Positions 47,624 through 56,136 of a DNA stretch of 64,000 nucleotides are shown here, piece after piece. A model generated the notes under the pieces. It saw only the letters and a list, made by a program, of their open reading frames with translations. It did no database searches and had not been told where the DNA came from. Where the stretch lies: positions 62,001 through 126,000 of the forward strand of contig CAWGTB010000003.1 of NCBI GenBank assembly GCA_963825405.1. The letters are read 5' to 3'. Each line of letters opens with the position of its first letter. Positions within the stretch are counted from its first letter, which is position 1. Position numbers and translations under genes: made by a program. This DNA comes from JACPNO01 sp963825405 (GTDB taxonomy: Bacteria; Acidobacteriota; Terriglobia; Bryobacterales; Bryobacteraceae).

Positions 47624-50293
47624 ATGAGTCGGCTTTGGATCGCATTCTCACGTTTGGCGGCGCTTTTCAGCAGAAGTCGTCGCGATGAGGAACTCGATGA
47701 AGAGTTGCGCACCCACATCGAAATGCTGGTTGAAGAGCATATCGCTCGAGGAATGACGCGCGCTGATGCCCACCGTGCCGCGCGGCGTAGCTTCGGCGGC
47801 GTGGATCAGACCAAGGAACTATATCGCAGTCAAAGGGGACTTCCGATGATCGAGACCATGGCGCAGGACCTGCGCTACGCCGTTCGTGTACTCTTGAAGC
47901 ATCGCGCCTTTACCGCTGTTGCGATTCTCGCTTTGGCGCTGGGCATCGGAGCCAACACCGCGATCTTCAGCGTAGTCAATGCCGTTTTGCTACGGCCCCT
48001 CCCGTTCCAGGATCCGCAGCGCCTGTTCGCCTTGTGGGAGTTGAACCCGAAGAAGGCATACGGCCCAAGCGGCCCGTCGATGGCAAACCTGGCGGACTGG
48101 CGATCCCAGAACCGCGTGTTCGAAGGCGTCGCCGTTTACTTTCCGAACCTCAGCCTCGATCTGGCCGGGAGCGAGCGCCCCGAGCAGGTGACAGGCGCCC
48201 TCGTTTCCACCAACCTTTTCGAAGTGTTGAAAGTGAAGCCGATCAGAGGACGCGCGTTTCTCCCGGACGAAGAAGATACGGGTAAGAGCCAGGTGATGAT
48301 CATCAGTCAAACGCTCTGGGAGCGGCGATTTAGCCAGGACCCCAACATCATCGGCCGGACGATATTGATGGACGGAAAAAATATGGCCATCGTGGGCGTA
48401 ATGCCTGCGGCTTTTCGTTTTCCAGGCGGAATGGGAACCATCAATAAATTTACGCCGCAGCCGGCTGATGTGTGGATGCCGCTCGCGCTGTCTCCGGAGC
48501 AACTGGCGGACCGCTCGTCGCATTCGGCGCTGGCAATCGCGCGGCTGAAGCCGGGAGTTTCGGTCGAACAAGCTCAGGCGGAGATGAACGGTATCCAACG
48601 GCGAATCGAGCAGCAGTACCCGGCGGCGTTTGTGGGTTCGGAGGTCCTCTTCGTTCCCTTGCACGCGCAGGTGGCAGGTTCAGTGCGCTCCGTGCTGCTG
48701 GTGTTATTGGGTGCAGTGGGTTTCGTTCTGCTGATTGCCTGCGTCAATGTCGCGAATCTTCTGCTTGCGCGCGCCAGTTCGCGGCGGAAAGAGATTGCCC
48801 TGCGCGCTGCCCTGGGAGCGAGCCGCATGCGGCTGATAGGGCAACTGCTGACGGAGAGCGTGCTTCTGGCCGCGACGGGAGGGGCCTTGGGAATCGCCCT
48901 GGCAGTAGTCAGCCTTAATTTGCTGACTGGAATGCTGCCCGCGAACTTCCCGCGCGCGGAAGGAATCAGCATCGATTTGCCGGTGCTGGCTTTCGCGCTA
49001 ATCGTTTCCCTGGCCACAGGAATTGTATTTGGTCTGGCGCCTGCCGTGCGGGCTTCTCGCCTTGCGTCCGCCGATGCGCTGAAAGACGGAGGCCGCGGCT
49101 CAACCGAAGGCTTCCGTCACAACCGTTTTCGCAGCGCGCTGGTGGTGATGGAGATGGCCCTGTCGCTGATGTTGCTGGTGGGTGCGGGGTTGATGATACG
49201 AAGCCTCCTGCGCCTCCAGCAGGTGAACCCGGGGTTCAGCCCCGCGCATATTCTGACCATGAACCTTTCGCTTCCGGCCGCCGCCTATCCGAACGATGTC
49301 GATAAAGCGGCGTTCTTTCAGCGGTTGATCGAAAAGACCAATGCGATTCCCGGAGTGCTAAATGCCTCGGCGACAACGCTGACGCCCATGGGCGGCAATA
49401 ATTTTGGCGTAACGGCAACTATTGAAGGCCGGACTTATCCGCCAGGGGCGCACCCTTTAGCCGAGGCTCGCGCCGTAACCCCCCAGTATTTCGACACGCT
49501 GCGAATCCCGCTAATCAAAGGCAGATTTCTGTCGGAACAAGATACGTCTGATCGTCCCAAGGCCTTGGTGATCAATCAAAAGATGGCGCTCAAGAGGTTT
49601 CCCGGCGAGGATCCAATCGGCCAGCGGTTGAAGCTGGGCTTCAGCAATTTCACCGGCGAAATTGTTGGCGTGGCCGGCAATGTCAAAGAACGGGGCCTGG
49701 AAGACGAAGCGGCGGAAATGGTCTATCTCAACTACCAGCAGGCTCCATACTGGCGGGACATGGTGCTCATGGTGCGGACTGCCGGCGACCCTTTGGCGAT
49801 CGCACCGGCATTGCGCGCCGCTCTGGCATTCGTGGATCGCAACCGGCCGGTTTCGCGAATCCGAACCATGGAAAGCATTCTGGGCGATTCCATCGCCGAG
49901 CCGCGCTTTCGCACCGTACTGCTGGGGTTGTTTGCGTTCACGTCGCTGGTTCTGGCGATGGTTGGAATCTATGGGGTGATGTCTTATTCGGCGAGCCGGC
50001 GCACGCACGAGATCGGCATCCGGATGGCGCTGGGGGCAAGCCGGTCGGACATGCTCAAGCTGGTTGTCGGACAAGGAATGCTGCTGGCTTTGGCTGGCAT
50101 CCTCCTTGGAGTCCTGGGGGCGTTCGGTCTGACGCGAGCGGTTTCGAGTTTGCTTTATGGAATTGAGGCAACCGATCCCGCTACATTTGCCATCACGGCT
50201 TTCCTGCTGGCCGGGACGGCTTTCCTCGCCTGCTATATTCCAGCGAGAAAAGCTGCCTCCGTCGATCCGGTGCGGGCGCTCAGATACGAATAA
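47624..50293 (+). CDS. MacB/FtsX-type ABC permease of the acidobacterial duplicated orphan (ADOP) group
   Basis: Membrane protein of 889 residues. An N-terminal soluble segment (RRDEELDEELRTHIEMLVEEHIARGM) precedes the first helix (FTAVAILALALGIGANTAIFSVVNAVLLRPLPF), the hallmark of this family; then two MacB-PCD/FtsX halves, each with a large periplasmic domain and the C-terminal ALGASRMRLIGQLLTESV / ALGASRSDMLKLVVGQG motifs. No ATPase gene is adjacent, hence 'orphan'. Substrate unknown; likely efflux of peptides, lipids or antibiotics. Confidence 0.92.
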   Translation: MSRLWIAFSRLAALFSRSRRDEELDEELRTHIEMLVEEHIARGMTRADAHRAARRSFGGVDQTKELYRSQRGLPMIETMAQDLRYAVRVLLKHRAFTAVAILALALGIGANTAIFSVVNAVLLRPLPFQDPQRLFALWELNPKKAYGPSGPSMANLADWRSQNRVFEGVAVYFPNLSLDLAGSERPEQVTGALVSTNLFEVLKVKPIRGRAFLPDEEDTGKSQVMIISQTLWERRFSQDPNIIGRTILMDGKNMAIVGVMPAAFRFPGGMGTINKFTPQPADVWMPLALSPEQLADRSSHSALAIARLKPGVSVEQAQAEMNGIQRRIEQQYPAAFVGSEVLFVPLHAQVAGSVRSVLLVLLGAVGFVLLIACVNVANLLLARASSRRKEIALRAALGASRMRLIGQLLTESVLLAATGGALGIALAVVSLNLLTGMLPANFPRAEGISIDLPVLAFALIVSLATGIVFGLAPAVRASRLASADALKDGGRGSTEGFRHNRFRSALVVMEMALSLMLLVGAGLMIRSLLRLQQVNPGFSPAHILTMNLSLPAAAYPNDVDKAAFFQRLIEKTNAIPGVLNASATTLTPMGGNNFGVTATIEGRTYPPGAHPLAEARAVTPQYFDTLRIPLIKGRFLSEQDTSDRPKALVINQKMALKRFPGEDPIGQRLKLGFSNFTGEIVGVAGNVKERGLEDEAAEMVYLNYQQAPYWRDMVLMVRTAGDPLAIAPALRAALAFVDRNRPVSRIRTMESILGDSIAEPRFRTVLLGLFAFTSLVLAMVGIYGVMSYSASRRTHEIGIRMALGASRSDMLKLVVGQGMLLALAGILLGVLGAFGLTRAVSSLLYGIEATDPATFAITAFLLAGTAFLACYIPARKAASVDPVRALRYE

Positions 50294-50304
50294 TGAAATA
50301 GCAA

Positions 50305-51471
50305 TCAGGAATCTATCGTGAAAATTTCAGATAACACGCGCTCGAAATTCGCACCGAGAATGAGTTCGATATTCCGGCGCGAGTATTTGCGGCGGACCAA
50401 GCCCTCGGTGAGGTCGTAAATCTTTCTGGCATAGTCGAGGCCGTCCAGATCGCTTTCTCTTCTGGGCCGGATCCGGCCGTCCCTTCCATCGAGATCGACA
50501 TCGCTTCCTATGCCCACATGCTCTACACCCGCCAGCCCGGCAATGTGGTCGATGTGATCCAGAACATGCTCAATGGTTGCTGGGCCTCCGGAGCGCACGA
50601 AAATGCGGACCATGGTGACTCCCATGACCCCGCCTTTGGCCGCCATTTTTTTGATCGCGTCATCCGTCTTGCACCGGGCCCGGTTCGGAACCAGCGCGCG
50701 GCAATTGGAATGAGTGACCAGTACCGGTTTTCGAGAGGCTTCACAGGCGTCGACCGTCGTTCGGTCGCTACAATGGGACACGTCAATCGCCATACCGATG
50801 CGGTTCATACGCTCGACAATGCTCAAACCGTAGGGACTCAATCCTTCATCTTTTGAGCCGGTCGCGCCTCCGCCAATCCTATTGCTCCGATAAGTGAGCT
50901 GCGAAACCCGTTGCCCCAGGCCGTAGAAGCGATCCACATCCTGAACGGTTCGAAAGTGTCCCGAATTTTGCTGGCCAATTAAAATGCCGATTTTGCCCGT
51001 GGCTTTGGCGCGTGACAGATCGGCTGGTCCGTCGATGCGCAGAAAGGCTCCCTGGTGTGCCGTGATGAAGGCGTTCCATCCGCTGATGTCCCGCGAAGAA
51101 GCTGCGTAAACGTCGCCGGCGTCATACCCTACGGCGGGATGAAAAATCGTGATTCCAGAATCTTTCAACCTTTGAAAATCGGCTTGCCGAAAACGGTCTG
51201 GCTCTGTCTGCCAGGCGGACAGCTTCCCGAAATCCAATGTCAGCAAGCCCAGCATATCGATCACTGTGGATTGGCGGATCAGGTCGAGGGTGAGGGTGGA
51301 ATACTCGGCTTTGTCTTGCGCAAAAAGACGGAAGCGGCCCCGATTGACCATCGGCGCACCGAGCACGAGCGCAGCGCTCCTGAGTACAGAACGGCGAGAA
51401 AGCAATACTGGCACGAAGAGAAAAGTGTAACACGCCCGTTTCCTGCGCGGTTTGTAATATTTGCGCGCCAT
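50305..51471 (-). CDS. Exported renal dipeptidase-like (M19) protein with altered metal site
   Basis: Protein of 388 residues with a Tat-like leader (LSRRSVLRSAALVLGAP). The M19 fold is clear: GQRVSQLTYRSNRIGGGATG, AIDVSHCSDRT, PVLVTHSNCRAL and HVGIGSDVD. The N-terminal HxD metal pair is replaced (VIDMLGLL) and the bridging Glu region reads GQQNSGHF, so the usual binuclear zinc site is incomplete. It may be an inactive or differently working relative, perhaps on D-amino-acid peptides or another amide. Confidence 0.8.
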   Translation of the reverse strand: MARKYYKPRRKRACYTFLFVPVLLSRRSVLRSAALVLGAPMVNRGRFRLFAQDKAEYSTLTLDLIRQSTVIDMLGLLTLDFGKLSAWQTEPDRFRQADFQRLKDSGITIFHPAVGYDAGDVYAASSRDISGWNAFITAHQGAFLRIDGPADLSRAKATGKIGILIGQQNSGHFRTVQDVDRFYGLGQRVSQLTYRSNRIGGGATGSKDEGLSPYGLSIVERMNRIGMAIDVSHCSDRTTVDACEASRKPVLVTHSNCRALVPNRARCKTDDAIKKMAAKGGVMGVTMVRIFVRSGGPATIEHVLDHIDHIAGLAGVEHVGIGSDVDLDGRDGRIRPRRESDLDGLDYARKIYDLTEGLVRRKYSRRNIELILGANFERVLSEIFTIDS

Positions 51472-51644
51472 TCTGCCCCGAGCCAGATCGCAAGGTATTG
51501 ATATCGCGAATGTTCTCGCGTCTGGCAGCCAACATGCTCCTAAGCTGTCGTGGCGCTCGCGACTGCATTTCGACGACTTCGATTTCAGCGTTCATTGAGG
51601 GGCGTTGCGCAAACGGTATCCAACAATTGAAGGGAGCAGACACC

Positions 51645-52382
51645 GTGAAAAGATTAACTTGGACCCATGCTTGGTTTTCCTGTCTCGCGCTGCTGGCGGC
51701 TGCTGCGTTGCCAACCGCAAGAGCCGATCAATTCGACAGGAAAACTACGATGATCATCAGCGAGCCGATTCAGATTCCAAACAAGGTGTTGGAACCCGGC
51801 ACCTACGTACTCAAACTAATTGACTGGAAAAAATCTGACAAACATATCGTTCAGATTTTGAGCCAGGATGAGAAGCACGTTATAACCACGATCATTGCGA
51901 TCCCCAACTACCGTTTGGTGCCGAAGGGCAAGACGGAATTCACGTTCTGGGAGACCGCCGCCGGTCAGCCTCCCGCCCTGCGGGCCTGGTTCTATCCTGG
52001 CGACAATTTCGGGCAGGAATTTGCGTACTCGGCGGCAATGTCGGCGCAGATCTCGGCCGGTAATGGCAACATACAAGTCCCGGTAGAAACCGCGACGGCC
52101 GCACCTGCCAGCGAGGTTCCGCCCCCTCCGCCTGTGGCTGAACGCACCCCCGCACCTGCTGCAGAACCTGTTCCGGCTGCGCCGCCAGAACCGGTGCAGA
52201 CGGCCGCCGCGGAACAGCCGGTAGCCCCTCCGGCACCTATAGAACCCTCGGAAACCATCACGCATTCTACTCCGGCGGAGCTGCCGCACACGGCCAGCGA
52301 CGAAGGTCTCATGCTTGTGGCCGGCCTTATTTCTATTGCCGCATTCGCCGCGATGACCGTACGGTACAAGCGCACGCAATAA
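51645..52382 (+). CDS. Secreted acidobacterial protein with LPxTA-like C-terminal anchor
   Basis: Protein of 245 residues. GTG 51645 has an AAGGGAG site before it and gives a signal peptide (cut near ARADQ). The folded part (TMIISEPIQIPNKVLEPGTY, then HVITTIIAIPNYR, FTFWETAAGQPPALRAWFYPG, DNFGQEFAY) is a beta-rich domain I know only as conserved in acidobacteria. A Pro/Ala/Glu-rich linker leads to LPHTA, a hydrophobic stretch and RYKR, the layout of a sortase- or PEP-CTERM-like sorting signal. Function unknown. A strong terminator follows ten bases after the stop. Confidence 0.7.
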   Translation: MKRLTWTHAWFSCLALLAAAALPTARADQFDRKTTMIISEPIQIPNKVLEPGTYVLKLIDWKKSDKHIVQILSQDEKHVITTIIAIPNYRLVPKGKTEFTFWETAAGQPPALRAWFYPGDNFGQEFAYSAAMSAQISAGNGNIQVPVETATAAPASEVPPPPPVAERTPAPAAEPVPAAPPEPVQTAAAEQPVAPPAPIEPSETITHSTPAELPHTASDEGLMLVAGLISIAAFAAMTVRYKRTQ

Positions 52383-52391
52383 GCCAACCTC

Positions 52392-52443
52392 CTGCTCCGC
52401 TCCGCTTGGAAAGGAAGGACCCAGGTGGAGCGGGGCGGTTTTT
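52392..52443 (+). terminator. Rho-independent terminator
   Basis: Bases 52392-52409 pair with 52421-52438 over 18 positions, counting G-T wobbles, across an 11-base loop, and TTTTT follows at 52439-52443. It lies just after the LPxTA gene. Confidence 0.85.
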
Positions 52444-52570
52444 CATCCTGTGCGAATGCATACGCGCGCAGGAGCTTCCCACCCGTGTAGAACTCTCCGC
52501 GAACACCGTTGCTTCAAGCCTACCGACCTAATGTGCGCCTGGATGTTGAATTGCATGCACTGATAGCAGG

Positions 52571-53218
52571 ATGGCCAGTGGCTCGCCAAGAATCTGCTTC
52601 GTGGGAGCACAGGCCTTTATTCATGAAGTCCGGACGTTGGCCACACTTCGGGATGCCGCCCAAACATGCAAGGGATGCGATCTTTACCGTCACGCCACGC
52701 AAGTGGTTTTCGGAGAAGGCTCTCGTTCGGCGCGTATTGTTTTTGTGGGAGAGCAACCTGGCAACGAGGAGGATAAGAAGGGCCGCCCCTTCGTCGGACC
52801 AGCGGGCCAGGTTCTCGATCGAGCTTTGCAGGAGGCAGGAATCTCGCGCGCCGATGTATACGTCACTAATGCCGTGAAGCATTTCCGATTCGAAGACCGG
52901 GGCAAGCGCAGGATTCACAAAAAACCGTCCACGGCCCAGGTCCATGCCTGCGAGCCCTGGCTCGATGCTGAGCTTCAATTAGTTAAACCGGAAATTATCG
53001 TTTGCCTGGGAGCAACAGCGGCAATGTCCTTGTTGGGACGCAAATTCCGTTTGACCAAATTGAGAGGGCGGCCGGTTCCTCATGATAAGGCCCGATACTT
53101 TATCGCGACCGTGCACCCTTCGGCGATCCTCCGCATTCCTGATGAAGCCGAGCGGCACAAGGAATACGCGCGTCTGGTAGACGATTTGAAGACAGTCCGC
53201 AGCCTGTTGCACTCATGA
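52571..53218 (+). CDS. udgX: UdgX-type family 4-like uracil-DNA glycosylase
   Basis: Iron-sulfur uracil-DNA glycosylase of up to 215 residues. Cluster cysteines C33, C36, C127 and C145 have the family spacing; motif GEQPGNEED gives the active site and HPSAILR the second one. The insertion GKRRIHKKP (residues 111-119) with H116 is the diagnostic loop of UdgX, which removes uracil and becomes covalently attached to the abasic site through this His. The ATG has a poor ribosome site, so the start may be a few codons off. Confidence 0.88.
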   Translation: MASGSPRICFVGAQAFIHEVRTLATLRDAAQTCKGCDLYRHATQVVFGEGSRSARIVFVGEQPGNEEDKKGRPFVGPAGQVLDRALQEAGISRADVYVTNAVKHFRFEDRGKRRIHKKPSTAQVHACEPWLDAELQLVKPEIIVCLGATAAMSLLGRKFRLTKLRGRPVPHDKARYFIATVHPSAILRIPDEAERHKEYARLVDDLKTVRSLLHS

Positions 53219-53399
53219 ATACCTCCGCAGAGAAGCAGCGCGGACGGCAAATTTTAACGGAAAAAGATTCGCACCTCACGCTCGAAATCAAGCAATATCA
53301 ATAAGCTGGCGACGGGGAGCTTTGGCAATCGGCTTGCGTTAGGTTAGGGCGGAGGCACGGTGCAAGGCCGAGTAATTCCGAGCCTCCAGGAGGTTGAGT

Positions 53400-53687
53400 A
53401 TGTCGTACAGAACCGCAGCGTCGATCCCTGGGGAGCAAGAGATTTCGCAACGTATCCGCGCAGCCGAATATGAATACAAGGTGGCGAAGAAGGAATTGGA
53501 TGGTTTTCTGCACGCCTTGCATAATTGTTCGGATGGAATTGCCGGAATGGAGGGCAATCCGATTGTCCGCCAACTGGCAGAGCGGGAACAAAGCGCGCTA
53601 TCCGGGGTCGCTGAAGCGTTGCAGACACTGTTCGAACATAACCAACGATCGGAAAAGCGGGGCATGCAATCGGCACTGTGCGCTTGA
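53400..53687 (+). CDS. Small hypothetical helical protein
   Basis: Protein of 95 residues, charged and helical (AAEYEYKVAKKELDGFLHALHN; VRQLAEREQSALSGVAEALQTLFEHNQ). It has a strong AGGAGG seven bases before ATG 53400. Just upstream, GGAGGC (53350-53355) can pair with GCCTCC (53381-53386), a hairpin abutting the ribosome site. No family recognised. It converges with the AI-2E-type gene, whose stop is three bases away. Confidence 0.55.
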   Translation: MSYRTAASIPGEQEISQRIRAAEYEYKVAKKELDGFLHALHNCSDGIAGMEGNPIVRQLAEREQSALSGVAEALQTLFEHNQRSEKRGMQSALCA

Positions 53688-53690
53688 TCG

Positions 53691-55520
53691 CTAGCTGGAA
53701 ACCTTTGGCTCTGGCTCCGGAGCGGCAACGGGAACATCCAAGTACGCCAAGGCATCAGCGAGGTTACTCACGAGCTTGTCCGGAGGCGAAGGTTGAAATC
53801 GCTGGAGAGCGGTTGCGATTTCACCGCCGAATCCCCACACTGCGACAACGATTCTGTTTTTGGGGAATGTCGACCGAAGTTGCTGATAGACAGTTCTCGC
53901 CTGTGAGAACGCGAACGGTGGCACCGCCGAAATGCAGAAGACGTCACTCGCTGACGGATTGTACGAGCCGGCGAGGCTCTGAGCAGAATAACCTAGCGGC
54001 AGGGTAACGGCGTTACAGCCAGACTGTTCCAGCAATTGAGTGAGCAAGGCGGCAGCAATCTCGTCCGCTTCGTCGCTAACCGGTAGGCATAAAATGCGTA
54101 ATGGCGCGGCCGATACTGCCCCATTCCCGTTGTACTCCGGCTCCGAATCCCGGGCTGCTTTTTCGGAGAACTCTGCCAACATTTCCCGCACGCTCAGAAA
54201 TAGAAACTCCTCTCGCTTGGGGTCGAGCGCGCCCTTGTGGCGATCCTGCTCGGCCATAGTCAGAGCCGGAAGGATCACTGCATCGTACAACTCCAGCAGG
54301 GAATGCTCGATGCGATACTCGTCAGCCACAGCGCGGGCTTCCTGATCGTCCATAGCCAGCAGTCGCTGGTAATAGAGCGCTTCGGGAGCGAGTACAGGTT
54401 GATCGCCCAGCAGGATATGGAGAAAAGATAAATGCGGGACATGGCGCCCAAGAACCACGACGCAGACCGTGAGCGGCGTGGAAAGGATCAAGCCGGCTGG
54501 TCCCCACAGTGTTGCCCAGAACACGGTGGTCAGCAGTAGCGCAAGCGACGAGATTCCGGTATGGGAGCCGTATAGCCTTGGTTCGAGCAGGTTGCCGGTG
54601 ATCAATTCCAAAGTCGTAAAAAGCAAAAACACCAGCAGCGGGGGTACCCAACGATCGAAGACCGCAAGCGAGAGCAGCAGCGGCAACAGGCCGGCAACAA
54701 CCGATCCAATATAGGGAACCATGCGAAGCAGCGCCGCCACGGTTCCCCATAGAGCCGCATACGGTACTCCGATCAGATACAAGCCGCACCCGCAGAGGAC
54801 GCCGAAACCCGCATTCACCAAAAACTGAAGCATGAGGTAGCGGCTCACTCGACTGGTTGCGTCGTCCAGGGCCTGCGTCATCACGTTGAGGCGGTCCAAT
54901 CCGGCCAGACGGAAAAACCGGTTGCGCAGGTCGGCTTCTTCGACGAGCAGAAAAACCGTGAACACCAGAACAATGCCGAGCATCGCCACCGGTGCCAGAA
55001 ACGGCTGTATCAGGTCGCGCACGTAGACCAGGCCGCTCGCGGGTGCATCCACTACTTGCACTGGAAGCGGAGTCGCAGTCGTGTTGTTCCGTCCCGTCCT
55101 GCCTTGCGGTGCCGGCGGCGCTGGCAGTTCCTGAGCGGCGGCGAGTTCTTTTCCGATTTCCTTGACGCTTTGCGCCGCGCGTCCCAAAGCACCTTTGTTG
55201 GGGGCTCGCAAGGTCTTAATCTTGTTGTCGATATTCTCCCGGTAGCTTGGCAGTTCATTCACAACCTCCACCAGTTGATTGAAGATCACGTAGCCGATGC
55301 TGCCGGCAACGGTGACCAACACCAGCATCACGGCGAGTACGGCCGGAAAACGGCGAATGTGGAGCCGCTGCAGCCAGCCCACAGGCCGCGACAATATAAA
55401 CGTCAGAGTGATCGCAAAGGCCAAGGGAATAAGAATTTCCCTGGCGAAATACAACACCGCTATCCCACCGATCAGGATGGCTGCCATGCGAAATCCGGAG
55501 GAACGACGAGGCTGTATCAC
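53691..55520 (-). CDS. AI-2E/PerM-family membrane protein with extra C-terminal domain
   Basis: Protein of 609 residues. The first 370 or so hold about eight membrane segments of the AI-2E exporter/PerM family (ILIPLAFAITLTFILSRPVGWLQRL; GLVYVRDLIQPFLAPVAM; LRMVPYIGSVVAGLLPLLLSL). A cytosolic tail of about 240 residues follows, with a Rossmann-like segment (LRILCLPVSDEADEIAAALLTQLLEQSGCNA) resembling a B12-binding fold but without the DxHxxG motif. Family members move small molecules or ions by proton exchange; the substrate here is not known. Confidence 0.85.
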   Translation of the reverse strand: MIQPRRSSGFRMAAILIGGIAVLYFAREILIPLAFAITLTFILSRPVGWLQRLHIRRFPAVLAVMLVLVTVAGSIGYVIFNQLVEVVNELPSYRENIDNKIKTLRAPNKGALGRAAQSVKEIGKELAAAQELPAPPAPQGRTGRNNTTATPLPVQVVDAPASGLVYVRDLIQPFLAPVAMLGIVLVFTVFLLVEEADLRNRFFRLAGLDRLNVMTQALDDATSRVSRYLMLQFLVNAGFGVLCGCGLYLIGVPYAALWGTVAALLRMVPYIGSVVAGLLPLLLSLAVFDRWVPPLLVFLLFTTLELITGNLLEPRLYGSHTGISSLALLLTTVFWATLWGPAGLILSTPLTVCVVVLGRHVPHLSFLHILLGDQPVLAPEALYYQRLLAMDDQEARAVADEYRIEHSLLELYDAVILPALTMAEQDRHKGALDPKREEFLFLSVREMLAEFSEKAARDSEPEYNGNGAVSAAPLRILCLPVSDEADEIAAALLTQLLEQSGCNAVTLPLGYSAQSLAGSYNPSASDVFCISAVPPFAFSQARTVYQQLRSTFPKNRIVVAVWGFGGEIATALQRFQPSPPDKLVSNLADALAYLDVPVAAPEPEPKVSS

Positions 55521-55782
55521 AGACGGAACGGACCTATAACCGAGGCGAACGAAGTTCTACGCACCTGCTTTGGTGTGCAGTTCGGGGGCCGTTTGAGGCC
55601 GCACCGCAGGTCCGCCGGGAGAGCGCCTCCTGCGGGCTCGCGGTGTAATGGATTGCATGGTTTTCGGGACAAGTACGCAAGAATTGCCTTCAGTCAGTGC
55701 AAACTCGACGCGTGGCCACGGTTGGAACCCACAGGTTCCTCAGGCCATCCCTCGTGGCACCACAATTGCTGCCTTTAGGAGC

Positions 55783-56022
55783 ATGCTAGGTGCGCTGCTC
55801 AACGTCTTCTTCGGATGTGCTCACCAGATGACGACATTTCCTATCAGCCCGGCCCGCAAGGGAATCCGATCGGATCCCCATGTCAGCCGGAGCACTTACG
55901 TGGTTTGTCTGGATTGCGGCCAGGAGTTCAGCTACGACTGGCAGCGGATGCGCCTCGGAGAGCCGGTCGCGGCACGGCCAATAGCCGGGATTGCCGAACG
56001 GGCTAACGCCGTATCGCCATGA
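55783..56022 (+). CDS. Small acidobacterial zinc-ribbon-like protein
   Basis: Protein of 79 residues: FFGCAHQ near the start and CLDCGQEFSYDW in the middle, a C-x-x-H / C-x-x-C layout that could hold a metal. TTAGGAGC precedes ATG 55783; a longer frame upstream lacks this. I know similar short proteins as conserved hypotheticals in this phylum. No function can be given. Confidence 0.6.
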   Translation: MLGALLNVFFGCAHQMTTFPISPARKGIRSDPHVSRSTYVVCLDCGQEFSYDWQRMRLGEPVAARPIAGIAERANAVSP

Positions 56023-56136
56023 GAGTCGGTGGATCGTACGTAGGCTCAGGGCGGCTGCGCCGCCGGGCCTCTCCATAGGGCATTTCTAAAAAGCCCGTCG
56101 CTGCCCAGTCCGGGTTGTCTCGGAAACTGGCCACGT

